In this document: positions 37,110 through 46,581 of the stretch, one piece after another
Position numbering within the stretch: the first letter of the stretch is position 1
Layout: the number at the start of each line of letters is the position of its first letter
Origin: Candidatus Thioglobus autotrophicus
GTDB lineage: Bacteria > Pseudomonadota > Gammaproteobacteria > PS1 > Pseudothioglobaceae
NCBI GenBank assembly: GCA_022448455.1
Contig: JAKUUR010000001.1
Location: forward strand, 62,001 to 126,000
Direction of reading: 5' to 3'
DNA length: 64,000 bases
Program-made: the position numbers and the translations under genes
Notes under the pieces: model-generated
Databases searched by the model: none
The model's input: only the letters and a program-made list of their open reading frames with translations
Told to the model about the DNA's origin: nothing

Positions 37110-37773
37110 GGCAGTTGTTCTTCTTTCTGGCGGGCTAGATTCAACCACCACACTGGCAATTGCAAAATCACAAAACTTTGATTGTTATGCTTTGAGTTTC
37201 GATTATGGCCAAAAACAGCGCTCTGAACTTATCTCTGCAAAATCCATTGCCAAAGAGTTCAGTGTTATCGAACATCGCATTATGCAAATTTCCTTAGCAG
37301 ATATTGGCGGATCAGCACTCACTGACGTTAACATTAAAGTACCAGAATATAAAGAAAGCAATGAAATTCCAATAACCTATGTGCCTGCAAGAAACACTAT
37401 ATTTTTGTCGTTCGCCCTTGCTTGGGCTGAGGTGATTGACTGTCAGTCAATCTTTATCGGTGTTAATGCTCTAGATTATTCAGGTTATCCAGATTGCAGA
37501 CCAGAATACATCAAAGCCTATGAAGAAATGGCAAATCTAGCTACCAAGCAATCTATCGAAGGTGATAGATTAACAATTCATACCCCTTTGATCGACCAAA
37601 CTAAAGCACAAATTATTAAGCAAGGACAAAACCTAGGGGTTGATTATTCTCAAACTATTAGTTGTTACCAGGCCAACAACAAAGGCGAAGCCTGTGGTAA
37701 ATGTGACGCATGCGTTCTTCGACAAAATGGCTTTGCTCAAGCAGGAGTAGCTGACCCCACAAACTATCAATGA
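37102..37773 (+). CDS. queC: 7-cyano-7-deazaguanine synthase
   Basis: 223 residues. PP-loop [17 protein letters not shown] at the N-terminus; [17 protein letters not shown] and [17 protein letters not shown] in the middle; a zinc site in [21 protein letters not shown]. It converts 7-carboxy-7-deazaguanine to preQ0 for queuosine. No preQ1 riboswitch can apply because it is embedded at the end of parE. Other que genes are not here. Confidence 0.95.
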   Translation: MSKAVVLLSGGLDSTTTLAIAKSQNFDCYALSFDYGQKQRSELISAKSIAKEFSVIEHRIMQISLADIGGSALTDVNIKVPEYKESNEIPITYVPARNTIFLSFALAWAEVIDCQSIFIGVNALDYSGYPDCRPEYIKAYEEMANLATKQSIEGDRLTIHTPLIDQTKAQIIKQGQNLGVDYSQTISCYQANNKGEACGKCDACVLRQNGFAQAGVADPTNYQ

Positions 37774-37854
37774 AATATTTAAAATTTAGCATTATTAAAT
37801 TGTTTTTTGGCGATAAAATGTAAACTTTTAAATCATGAAAGGATTAATCTCAAA

Positions 37855-38082
37855 ATGAGTATTGAAGACAGAGTACGTAAAGTTGTATGCGAGCAATTGG
37901 ATGTAAGTGGTGATATTGACAACAACGCCTCTTTTATTGATGATTTAGGCGCTGATTCACTAGATACTGTAGAGTTAGTGATGTCTCTTGAAGAAGAATT
38001 TGACTGTGAGATCGCAGATGAAGAGGCTGAGAACATTACAAACATTCAGCAAGCAATAGACTATATCAACGCAAACACGTAA
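37855..38082 (+). CDS. acpP: Acyl carrier protein
   Basis: 75 residues from ATG 37855 ([15 protein letters not shown]), the standard ACP N-terminus; the track's 37807 start adds 16 unlikely residues. The phosphopantetheine Ser is in [15 protein letters not shown]. Acidic four-helix protein carrying acyl chains for FabF, FabZ, LpxA, LpxD and LipB, all encoded in this window. A terminator follows, so fabF is transcribed separately. Confidence 0.97.
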   Translation: MSIEDRVRKVVCEQLDVSGDIDNNASFIDDLGADSLDTVELVMSLEEEFDCEIADEEAENITNIQQAIDYINANT

Positions 38083-38102
38083 CAGCTTCAAAAAAAATCC
38101 TT

Positions 38103-38136
38103 AAAGGCGCTTTCTATTGTATAAAGCGCCTTTTTT
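38103..38136 (+). terminator. Intrinsic terminator after acpP
   Basis: AAAGGCGCTTT and AAAGCGCCTTT form an 11-bp stem around a 9-nt loop, followed by a T-run. Confidence 0.9.
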
Positions 38137-38219
38137 ATATATTATAGTACTAAATTCAACTACTAAAAACACGAATAAAAATACTTTCTGGCTGCATTCG
38201 CAAGACATAATAACATCAT

Positions 38220-39461
38220 ATGAAGAAAAGAAGAGTTGTTATAACAGGTTTAGGTATGGTTTCACCTGTAGGTAATACTGTAGCTGAAGCTTGGCGTAAT
38301 ATTCTAAAAGGTGTTTCTGGTATAGCTACACTCGAAAATATTGACACCGAAGGTCAGGCTGTGACTTTTGGAGGCTCAGTTAAAAACTTTGACATTTCTG
38401 AGTACCTTAGCCCTAAAGAGGCAAAAAAAATGGATATCTTTATTCATTATGGTATGGCTGCAGGTATTCAGGCTATCAAAGATAGCGGAATAGAGGTTAC
38501 TGAGTCAAATGCTGAGAGAATTGGAGTTGCTATTGGTGCAGGTTTTGGCGGCCTAAAAACCATTGAAAAAACAGTAGATCTTTTCCGTGAAAAAGGCCCT
38601 AAGAGAATTTCACCGTTCTTTGTACCCTCTTCAATTATTAACATGGTTTCTGGCAATCTATCAATTAAGTATGGCCTCAAAGGACCGAACTTTGCGATTG
38701 TTACCGCTTGTTCGACAGGAACTCATAATATCGGCGACGCTTCAAGAATTATCGAATATGGCGATGCCGATGTGATGATTGCCGGCGGAACTGAAATGTC
38801 GACAACCAACTGCGGTCTTGGTGGCTTTGCTGCAGCTCGTGCACTTTCTACACGAAACGATGATCCAAAGACAGCCTCTAGACCTTGGGACATTGATAGG
38901 GATGGTTTTGTCCTTGGTGACGGTGCAGGTGTGATGGTTCTAGAAGAGTATGAGCATGCTAAAAAGCGTGGTGCTAATATTTATGCTGAACTATCTGGTT
39001 ACGGTATGAGTAGCGATGCTTATCATATAACGTTACCTTCAGAAGGTGGCGAAGGTGCCGCAAGATGCATGACAAATGCCATCAATAATGCCGGAATCAA
39101 TCCAAATGAGGTCGACTATATAAATGCCCATGGAACCTCAACTCCAGCTGGTGATATTGCAGAAAGTGATGCAGCTAAGTTAGCTTTAGGCTCACATTCA
39201 AATAACATGGTGATGAGCTCAACAAAATCAATGACTGGTCATCTATTAGGCGCCGCAGGGGGTATTGAGGCAATTTTTTCTACCCTTGCAATCAGGGATC
39301 AGGTAGCTCCACCAACAATCAATATATTTAATCAAGATCCACAGTGTGATTTAGATTATGCTGCAAATGAGGCGAAAGAAATTAACATCAATAATGCCAT
39401 CTCAAACTCGTTTGGTTTTGGTGGTACCAATGGTTCTATCGTAATATCTAGGGTAACCTAA
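38220..39461 (+). CDS. fabF: 3-oxoacyl-[acyl-carrier-protein] synthase II
   Basis: 413 residues, KAS II. Catalytic triad: Cys in VTACSTGTHNIGDA, His in NAHGTSTPAGDIAESD and His in STKSMTGHLLGAAGG. Starts RRVVITGLGMVSPVGN; ends NSFGFGGTNGS. It elongates acyl-ACP chains and sets unsaturated fatty acid content. fabG/fabD are not upstream. Its stop overlaps the small minus-strand gene by 4 bp. Confidence 0.97.
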   Translation: MKKRRVVITGLGMVSPVGNTVAEAWRNILKGVSGIATLENIDTEGQAVTFGGSVKNFDISEYLSPKEAKKMDIFIHYGMAAGIQAIKDSGIEVTESNAERIGVAIGAGFGGLKTIEKTVDLFREKGPKRISPFFVPSSIINMVSGNLSIKYGLKGPNFAIVTACSTGTHNIGDASRIIEYGDADVMIAGGTEMSTTNCGLGGFAAARALSTRNDDPKTASRPWDIDRDGFVLGDGAGVMVLEEYEHAKKRGANIYAELSGYGMSSDAYHITLPSEGGEGAARCMTNAINNAGINPNEVDYINAHGTSTPAGDIAESDAAKLALGSHSNNMVMSSTKSMTGHLLGAAGGIEAIFSTLAIRDQVAPPTINIFNQDPQCDLDYAANEAKEININNAISNSFGFGGTNGSIVISRVT

Positions 39462-39676
39462 CCTTCTTCTATAACGATCGATGATATATCCGAGATATCG
39501 GAACCTGAAATCAGTTTTTCTACAATTTTATAGATACGAATGGCACCGTTTGTGACACTATGAAGAGCCTCTTGCTTATGAATGATGAGTTGCCAGCTGC
39601 GTTCATCTGAGTCAAACCTAATGGCACCACCAATGAGGGCTAAAGCTATAATCGCACCTAAGAAAAATTTAATCAC
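39458..39676 (-). CDS. Small single-TM hypothetical protein
   Basis: 72 residues. An N-terminal hydrophobic segment (IKFFLGAIIALALIGGAIRF, about 2-21) could be a signal anchor; the rest is polar and predicted outside. No family recognised. The start is ATG at 39676, and the frame stays open between fabF and prlC with convergent overlap at fabF. It could be co-transcribed from the prlC side. Existence is moderately supported by its clean fit between neighbours. Confidence 0.5.
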   Translation of the reverse strand: MIKFFLGAIIALALIGGAIRFDSDERSWQLIIHKQEALHSVTNGAIRIYKIVEKLISGSDISDISSIVIEEG

Positions 39677-39719
39677 TTACATTCAAACCTTGTTTTATAT
39701 TGAACACATTTTACCCAGT

Positions 39720-41654
39720 TTAAGAATGATTTACTGCAATTCCAGATGCCTTTAACAGTCCTTCAATTTTAGGTTTGCCACCCCTAAATTTTATATATTG
39801 CTGCATAAAATCAAGACTACCACCTACTTCAAGAATGCATTCCCTAAAATGATGTGCAGATTTAGAACCAATACCCCCACTCTCTTTGACAAAGTCATAG
39901 GCATCAGCCGCTAATACTTCTGCCCATTTATAACTATAGTATCCTGCAGCATAACCACCACTAAATATGTGGGAAAAAGAATTAAGAAAACGATTCTCAT
40001 CAATAATTGGTATCAGCGAAGTTTTCTCTCTAACCATATCAAGAATCTTATAAGTATCTAAATCCATGATATGCGTATTGATGTCCCACAAAGCAAATTC
40101 ACATTGACGGAGCATCTGCAGTCCTGATTGAAAGTTTTTTGAAGCAACAACTTTATCAAACAAATCATCTGGTAATTTTTCACCAGTCTTCCAATGACCA
40201 GAAATACTGTCTACAACCTCTCTTTCATAACAGAAGAACTCCATGTATTGACTTGGTAACTCAACTCCATCCCATGGAACTCCGCTAATCCCAGCAGCGC
40301 AAGGAAAAGGAACTTTTGTTAAGATGTGATGTAATGCATGCCCGAACTCATGAAATAAGGTAACTATTTCATCAAACTCAAACAGCGCTGGTTTATCTTC
40401 TGTTGGCGTGTTTAAGTTACATACTACAAAAGCAACAGGTAAGTTGTCTTTATATAAACTTTGGTAGTCCGACATCCAGGCGCCACCTCGTTTATATTCT
40501 CTTGAGTAGACATCTAAATAAATTCGACCAATTAGACCACTTTTATCTTTTAATTCCAAAACTTTTATATCTGAGTGGTAAGTGTCTTCTTCAATTTCAA
40601 CCAAAACAATGCCATAGAGTTTTTCAATGGTAGAAAAAAGTCCACTCAAAACACGGTCTTCAGGAAAGTAAGGTGTCAAGTCTGAGCGCTTATAACCAAA
40701 CTTTTTTTGCTTTAATTGCTCTGAGTAATACATTAAGTCCCATGGCATTAACTCATGTCCAGAGAATGACTTAAGTTCTGCCAATTCAATTTGGGCTTGT
40801 GATCTTGAATATTCTACTAATTTCTCGAGAAACTCTATCACTGCTTCTGGAGATTCAACCATCTTTGATTTAATTGAAAGCTCCGCATAGTTTGAGAAAT
40901 CTAGAAGTTTTGATAACTCTGAACGAAGCTCAAGAATATTTTTCATCACATCACGATTATCAAACTCTTTAGAAGTAATACCAATATCAGATGCTCTAGA
41001 AATATACGCTCGATAAACTTCTTCCCTTAGATTCATGTTCTCAGCATAAGTCATGAGATCAATATAGACGGGTATTTGAAGGTTAATAACATACCCAACG
41101 CCCTCTTTGACCTTTGATAACTCAGCTTCTCCATAACCCTTAAGATCATCTATAGTGACTGTTTTTTTCCAGGAATTAGTTGCCTGCAGAACGTTTTTTG
41201 AAAACTGATTACTTAAAATACTTAGCTGTTCTTGGATAGCTTTAAATCGATCTGAATCCTCGCCCTCAAGTCCAACACCAGAAAGCTCAAAACCTTTAAT
41301 AGAATCTTTCACAATATGTTTTTGTTGCTCATTAAGGCTTGATTTTTTTAGCCTCTTAAAAGCATTATATAAAGATTTATTAGCTCCAATCTCACTATAG
41401 TAATTGGAAATTATTGGTAAAGTTTTTTCATATTCTTCATTGAATGACTCAGAAAACATAACTGCATTGAGATGAGAATTTACACTCATTTCTCTCCCAA
41501 TAAGATGCTCAGATTCATCTAGTAAATCAACCACACTATGCCAGTCATCCCCCTTACTTGCTAGTTCTGATTGCTTTAAACCATTCTCTGTCAACTGAGT
41601 AATGTTGCGAATGATATTCTTAGGATTAAAATTTGGCGATTGATTGGTACTCAT
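39720..41654 (-). CDS. prlC: Oligopeptidase A (M3 family zinc metallopeptidase)
   Basis: About 644 residues from ATG 41654 (MSTNQSPNFNPKNI), chosen over 41684 because the upstream ten residues are not family-like. Zinc motif HEFGHALHH (HExxH) with the downstream Glu; FCYEREVVDSISGHW and SGGYAAGYYSYKWAEVLAADAYD are M3A signatures with the substrate Tyr residues. It degrades free peptides, including cleaved signal peptides, in the cytoplasm. The E. coli protein is 680 residues. Confidence 0.94.
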   Translation of the reverse strand: MSTNQSPNFNPKNIIRNITQLTENGLKQSELASKGDDWHSVVDLLDESEHLIGREMSVNSHLNAVMFSESFNEEYEKTLPIISNYYSEIGANKSLYNAFKRLKKSSLNEQQKHIVKDSIKGFELSGVGLEGEDSDRFKAIQEQLSILSNQFSKNVLQATNSWKKTVTIDDLKGYGEAELSKVKEGVGYVINLQIPVYIDLMTYAENMNLREEVYRAYISRASDIGITSKEFDNRDVMKNILELRSELSKLLDFSNYAELSIKSKMVESPEAVIEFLEKLVEYSRSQAQIELAELKSFSGHELMPWDLMYYSEQLKQKKFGYKRSDLTPYFPEDRVLSGLFSTIEKLYGIVLVEIEEDTYHSDIKVLELKDKSGLIGRIYLDVYSREYKRGGAWMSDYQSLYKDNLPVAFVVCNLNTPTEDKPALFEFDEIVTLFHEFGHALHHILTKVPFPCAAGISGVPWDGVELPSQYMEFFCYEREVVDSISGHWKTGEKLPDDLFDKVVASKNFQSGLQMLRQCEFALWDINTHIMDLDTYKILDMVREKTSLIPIIDENRFLNSFSHIFSGGYAAGYYSYKWAEVLAADAYDFVKESGGIGSKSAHHFRECILEVGGSLDFMQQYIKFRGGKPKIEGLLKASGIAVNHS

Positions 41655-41707
41655 AAGGAAAATATCACTAATTTGAAATAGCAATTAATTTTGCCATAAA
41701 TTACTAA

Positions 41708-42559
41708 CTAATCAAGTAATTGATCACTTCGTGCACGATCGCTGACTTTTGCTTTATGATCCTTGGTAGTCTTACCATAGAGATCTTTAACACGCTGTGG
41801 GTTGCCAAAAATACCAGGCATTTCAGTAAACGATTGAATCAATAAAAGACGATCTTTGTTGCCGGTATTATGCGTCACTTGGTGTAGAGAAAATCGACCC
41901 AAGAAAAACTGCAAATCTCCTTCATTTAAGTTAAGACGTTTCACTCTAGAGCAATCACCATTGAGTACTTTTTTTACCTCATCAAAGCATTCATCATTCT
42001 TTGTTCTAAGATTTGGGACATATTCAAAATACCCACCCGACTCAGCACCTCTTAGTAAAAATGTTATTGTAAATTCATTTGTATCAAAATGCCAGTTAAA
42101 TGTTTGCCCAGGCTTACAAAGATTAACAATCATATTAGAGACAGGATCTTCATAAATATAGAGTTTTTTCTTACTCAAGCAGGCGGCAAGAAATTCTCTT
42201 AGTGGTTGCCAGTGGTACAACTTATAGGAATAGGTTCCTTTACCTAATAGGTCGGCCGTAATAAAGCCATTAGTACGTTCCATAAAAATATTTTGTGGAT
42301 GACTCTCTGCCTCATTGGGGTTGCCATTCGCTAGATACACATTGCAAAGCTTCGACTCAGCATAATAGGCTTGAGATTTCCTTTCTTCGGCCTCATTCCC
42401 GATAGTGTCAAGACCCTCAACGCTTAAAAAATTTGACAAAACAGAACAACCATCTTCAGTAAGATCTAATCGAACATACTTGACTATTTCCAAATATTCA
42501 GCACTATCTGGTTGATGTATTGGATAATTATTAAGATCAATTAAGTTTTCAACATTCAT
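41708..42559 (-). CDS. 2OG-Fe(II) dioxygenase-like protein, last gene of the bet-type operon
   Basis: 283 residues, double-stranded beta-helix type. The iron facial triad is readable as NWHFDTNEF (HxD) and FSLHQVTHNTG (distal His), with the 2OG-binding Arg in DRLLLIQSF. No signal peptide. It resembles ArpA/phytanoyl-CoA-type oxygenases of unknown substrate. It lies 20 bp after the beta-hydroxyacid dehydrogenase gene, so it is probably co-transcribed with betBA. A hydroxylation or demethylation step on a metabolite of the same pathway is conceivable but unproven. Confidence 0.75.
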   Translation of the reverse strand: MNVENLIDLNNYPIHQPDSAEYLEIVKYVRLDLTEDGCSVLSNFLSVEGLDTIGNEAEERKSQAYYAESKLCNVYLANGNPNEAESHPQNIFMERTNGFITADLLGKGTYSYKLYHWQPLREFLAACLSKKKLYIYEDPVSNMIVNLCKPGQTFNWHFDTNEFTITFLLRGAESGGYFEYVPNLRTKNDECFDEVKKVLNGDCSRVKRLNLNEGDLQFFLGRFSLHQVTHNTGNKDRLLLIQSFTEMPGIFGNPQRVKDLYGKTTKDHKAKVSDRARSDQLLD

Positions 42560-42579
42560 GTTAAATATCTTTCAATAAA

Positions 42580-43545
42580 TTAGTAATCTTGTCGACCTTT
42601 AATTACCACCTCATAGCCAAGCTCTTCAGGCTCATCATCTATCATTTCAGGAGGAAAGCCTTCTCCTAAAACTTCGACATCTGCCCTTTCTTCGAGCCTC
42701 TTAATGATGTTAGGTGAGAGTTCACGAGGACCATAACGCTTTTCACCATCTTTAAAAATATCAACTATGAGAGGGGCAATTTCTAGGTCTAAACCTTTAC
42801 GCTTAGCTAGCTCATTAAAAATTCCAACATCTTTGGAAACTAAATCCATTGTAAAACTTATATCCCTACTGCCATTAAGAATAACCTGTGACTCAGTTTC
42901 ATGAACAAACGAGTTTCCAGAAGATGCTTTAATTGCTTCATAGGTAACGTTCATATCCATACCAAGGACTTTCATTGTTGTCAATGCTTCAGCAATTGAA
43001 GCTAAATTAACTATTGCTAAATAATTCGTCATAACTTTAAGCTTAGAGGCCGTTCCAAGATCACCAGTATGTAATACTCTGCGACCCATAGTTGTCAATA
43101 TTGGCAAAGCAAGCTCAAAAGCCTCTCTTTTACAACCTGCAAAAATTGAAATATTGCCAGTATCAGCTCTATGACAACCTCCAGAAACCGGGCAATCAAT
43201 TGGCAAAGCGCCAATCGCATCTACTAAAGCGCCAATACGTCGAATTTCAGCTTCATCAGTTGTGCTCATTTCTAACCATATTTTTCCCTTACTTAGGCCA
43301 GCCAAGACTCCATCCTTAGACTCCATTACCTCTGAGCAAACCTTAGGTGATGGTAGGCAAGTAATTATCACATCACAATGTTCCGCCATTTCTTTAGGGG
43401 AACGCCCACTATTGGCGCCTCGTCCTACAAACTCATTAACAAATTTTTTATTTAAATCTCTAACTGTAAGATCAAATCCATTTCGTAGTAAGCTGCCAGC
43501 AAGCTTACCACCTGCATTTCCTAAACCAATAAAACCTACTTTCAT
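42580..43545 (-). CDS. 3-hydroxyisobutyrate-dehydrogenase-like NAD(P) oxidoreductase
   Basis: 321 residues, beta-hydroxyacid dehydrogenase family. Rossmann motif VGFIGLGNAGGKLAGSLL at the start; substrate motif DCPVSGGCHRADTG; catalytic Lys in GTASKLKVMTNYLAIVNL; SKDVGIFNELAKRKG follows. A C-terminal extension of about 30 acidic residues (FPPEMIDDEPEELG) is longer than in MmsB or GarR. It may oxidise a hydroxyacid made by the upstream enzymes; substrate unknown. Fourth gene of the betB-betA operon; good GGAGG-like RBS before ATG. Confidence 0.85.
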   Translation of the reverse strand: MKVGFIGLGNAGGKLAGSLLRNGFDLTVRDLNKKFVNEFVGRGANSGRSPKEMAEHCDVIITCLPSPKVCSEVMESKDGVLAGLSKGKIWLEMSTTDEAEIRRIGALVDAIGALPIDCPVSGGCHRADTGNISIFAGCKREAFELALPILTTMGRRVLHTGDLGTASKLKVMTNYLAIVNLASIAEALTTMKVLGMDMNVTYEAIKASSGNSFVHETESQVILNGSRDISFTMDLVSKDVGIFNELAKRKGLDLEIAPLIVDIFKDGEKRYGPRELSPNIIKRLEERADVEVLGEGFPPEMIDDEPEELGYEVVIKGRQDY

Positions 43546-43573
43546 TGATACCTCCTAAAAACTATATATAAAT

Positions 43574-44776
43574 TTAATCATCTTCAACATGATAAGGATT
43601 TGGATCCATCGAAAGATGAAGCTTTTGTCCCTTATAAGGTGAGTGGGACTCAACAACATCAAGATTAAGCTCAACACCTAAGCCTGGCTTATCTGAAGGA
43701 ATAATATCTCCATTACTCCAATTTAAAGGCTCCATTAAAACTTCCTCATGAAATCCATTCCAAGTCTTGATGCTTTCCATAATTAAAAAATTAGGTGTTG
43801 CAGTTGCAAGCTGAATACTTGCAGCAGCGCCTACAGGGCCGTTATACAAATGAGGAGCAATTTGGGCATAGAAGACTTCAGCAAGGCTAGCAATTTTTTT
43901 TGCTTCTAAAATTCCACCAACTCGTCCCAAGTTCATTTGGATTATTGAAGCAGAATTGTTTATTAAAATATCAAAGAATTCATACTTTGTGGTCAACCTT
44001 TCTCCAGTTGCAATAGGAATGCTAGTTTTTTTTGCAACTTCTGTCATTGCGCTTGATTGTCCAGGTGGAACAGGCTCCTCAAACCATAATGGATCAAACT
44101 GCTCAAGTCTTTTCGCTAATCGTATTGCAGAAGCTGGGGTCAACTGGCCATGAGTTCCTATTAGAATATCGCAGTTATCTCCTACAGCTTCCCTCACTTT
44201 TCGACAATAGTTTTCACAATGTTCTAAACGACTCATCGATATTTGATGCCCAGAGTAAACAGAATAAGGCCCTGCAGGATCAAACTTAATTGCACTAAAG
44301 CCTTGTTCCATAAAATTAACAGCAGACTCAGCTCCAAGCTCTGGATCCTCATAATTTAGAACTCCATTTTTATCTTCTGGATACAAATAGGTATATGAGC
44401 GTAGCTTGTCATGAACCTTACCACCTATAAGCTCATAAATTGGCTTATTCGCTGCTTTTCCAATAATATCCCAACAAGCCATCTCAAGGCCACTCAAAAC
44501 GCCCATCATCGTTAAATCTGGGCGCTGAGTAAAACCACTCGAATAACACTCCCTATAAAGTCGCTCAATATGGTGTGGATCTTGTCCTTTTAAATATCGT
44601 CCAAAAACATCTTCAATTGCCTTAACTACAACTTCTGGATGAAAAGATGCTGAATAGACTTCACCGATACCTGTAATTCCACATTTAGTTTCTATAGATA
44701 GAAAAATCCAATACATTCCTCCTATATGTGGTTGTGGAGTTCCAACTATATATGTATTTAATTTGACTACTTCCAT
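43574..44776 (-). CDS. Mandelate racemase/muconate lactonizing enzyme family protein
   Basis: About 400 residues from ATG 44776 (MEVVKLNTYIVG); the track's 44845 start adds 23 residues out of keeping with the family. Enolase superfamily: capping domain VYSASFHPEVVVKAIEDVF, then the barrel with IKFDPAGP, LIGTHGQLTPASAIR, WFEEPVPPGQ, ATGERLTTKYEF, LGRVGGILEAKKIA and APHLYNGPVG. It resembles galactonate/mannonate dehydratases, but the position of the first metal-ligand Asp (in DxHG) reads Gly (GTHG). Likely acts on a sugar acid or betaine-like acid; reaction not assignable. Confidence 0.85.
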   Translation of the reverse strand: MEVVKLNTYIVGTPQPHIGGMYWIFLSIETKCGITGIGEVYSASFHPEVVVKAIEDVFGRYLKGQDPHHIERLYRECYSSGFTQRPDLTMMGVLSGLEMACWDIIGKAANKPIYELIGGKVHDKLRSYTYLYPEDKNGVLNYEDPELGAESAVNFMEQGFSAIKFDPAGPYSVYSGHQISMSRLEHCENYCRKVREAVGDNCDILIGTHGQLTPASAIRLAKRLEQFDPLWFEEPVPPGQSSAMTEVAKKTSIPIATGERLTTKYEFFDILINNSASIIQMNLGRVGGILEAKKIASLAEVFYAQIAPHLYNGPVGAAASIQLATATPNFLIMESIKTWNGFHEEVLMEPLNWSNGDIIPSDKPGLGVELNLDVVESHSPYKGQKLHLSMDPNPYHVEDD

Positions 44777-44869
44777 AACAGTATCAATAAAATAGTATTT
44801 GAAGATATTGGTGTCATTTTTATACGTATATAGAAACAGATGCAAGTCATCTTGTCATGGGTTAATTAA

Positions 44870-46567
44870 TTAATAATTATTTACAGATCTTTCAGGACTG
44901 CCTTTACGCTGAGAGTTTTGCCAATTTGGGTCAACCCAAACATTAGCGTTATTTGCTTCAAGTGGCTTATTGCCTAATATAGCATCAGCCATTTTTTCAG
45001 CTACCATGATGGTAGGCCCATTCAGGTTACCGTTAGTTATAGTAGGAAAGATGGAAGAGTCTACCACCCTCAATTTATCAATACCATTTACTTGACCCTT
45101 ATTATTTACAACTGCCATTGGGTCATTCTCAGAGCCCATCTTGCAAGTACAAGATGGATGATAAGCACTCTCAACATTAGCCCTAACCCATGCATCTATT
45201 TCATCGTCGGTATTGACTTCTAATCCTGGATTTGCCTCATCACCTCGAAAATCGTCAAGAGCTGGTTGATTTAGTATTTCTCTTGTCAACCTAATACAAT
45301 CCCGCCAGTCTTGTCGATCTTGCTCACTTTGCAAATAATTAAACAAGATGGTTGGTTTTGCTTCCGGGTCGGGACTGTTAATTTTTATACTTCCTCGACT
45401 CGTTAGAGTATTGACACCAGCATGAACCTGATAACCGTGACCATCCATAGATGCTTTACCGTCATAACGCATCGCTGCTGGAAGGAAATGGTACTGAATA
45501 TTAGGCCATTCAATACCCTTTCGAGAACGAATGAAACCACAAGATTCAAAGTGGTTAGTAGCACCCAAACCTGATTTAAATAGTAGCCAACGTGCACCAA
45601 TAAGTGCCATACTCAAATAATTTAACTTGCTATTAAGGGTGATCGGTTTTTTACAATGATATTGAAAATATACTTCCAGATGATCTTGTAGATTTTCACC
45701 AACACCCGGTAGCTCATGTTGTAACTCAACACCTGCACTTTTCAAAATATCCGCAGGTCCAATTCCAGATAGTTGGAGTAATTGTGGTGAGCCTACAGAT
45801 CCAGCACTCAAAATCACCTCTTTGTTGGCGTTGACTGTTTTAATTTGATTATTTATTTTGTACTCAACACCTATTGCAGTTTTTTCTTTGAGCAAAACTT
45901 TTTGAACCAAAACACCTTGAATTATTGTCAGGTTTGGCCTGTTTTTTGCTTGATTAATGTAGGCATTAGAGGCTGATGCACGAATCCCTTGATTAACTGT
46001 CATATGCATAGCGCCAAAGCCTTCTTGCTGTTCACCGTTATAGTCATCAGTTTTTGGGTAACCCGCTTCATAACCTGCCTCTATAAAAGCTTGGTAGAGT
46101 GGATTTAATTTCATATTGTTACCACCACAAGTTGCTACAGGACCCCTTCCGCCACGATAATCATCTTCACCGCCCTGCCAACTCTCAGAACGCTTAAAGT
46201 AAGGCAGACAATCTTTATAAGACCAACCCGCTACTCCTTGCTCTTCCCATTGATCATAATCACGTGCATGACCACGAACATACACCATTCCATTTATCGA
46301 AGAAGAGCCGCCCATTACCTTTCCTCTAGGGCAATGCATTTTGCGATTGTCAAGATAAGGTTCTGGTTCAGAATAAAACTGCCAACAAAACTTTTCAGTG
46401 TTCATTGGATAAGATAAGGCTGTCGGCATTTGGATAAGTATATTCTTGTCACTACCACCTGTTTCTAGAAGCAGAACTTCATTTTCTCCAGATTCTGTCA
46501 ATCGATTGCCTAAAACACAACCTGCTGAACCAGCACCAACAATAATGTAGTCAAATTGTTTAGTCAT
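44870..46567 (-). CDS. betA: Choline dehydrogenase
   Basis: 565-residue GMC flavoprotein, collinear with E. coli BetA. FAD motif [39 protein letters not shown]; the second GMC signature [15 protein letters not shown]; the active region [14 protein letters not shown] contains the conserved His; [14 protein letters not shown] ends the domain. [21 protein letters not shown] and [25 protein letters not shown] are specifically BetA-like. It oxidises choline to betaine aldehyde, probably membrane-associated. 14 bp after betB. Confidence 0.9.
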   Translation of the reverse strand: MTKQFDYIIVGAGSAGCVLGNRLTESGENEVLLLETGGSDKNILIQMPTALSYPMNTEKFCWQFYSEPEPYLDNRKMHCPRGKVMGGSSSINGMVYVRGHARDYDQWEEQGVAGWSYKDCLPYFKRSESWQGGEDDYRGGRGPVATCGGNNMKLNPLYQAFIEAGYEAGYPKTDDYNGEQQEGFGAMHMTVNQGIRASASNAYINQAKNRPNLTIIQGVLVQKVLLKEKTAIGVEYKINNQIKTVNANKEVILSAGSVGSPQLLQLSGIGPADILKSAGVELQHELPGVGENLQDHLEVYFQYHCKKPITLNSKLNYLSMALIGARWLLFKSGLGATNHFESCGFIRSRKGIEWPNIQYHFLPAAMRYDGKASMDGHGYQVHAGVNTLTSRGSIKINSPDPEAKPTILFNYLQSEQDRQDWRDCIRLTREILNQPALDDFRGDEANPGLEVNTDDEIDAWVRANVESAYHPSCTCKMGSENDPMAVVNNKGQVNGIDKLRVVDSSIFPTITNGNLNGPTIMVAEKMADAILGNKPLEANNANVWVDPNWQNSQRKGSPERSVNNY

Positions 46568-46581
46568 TTCAATAATTCCAA

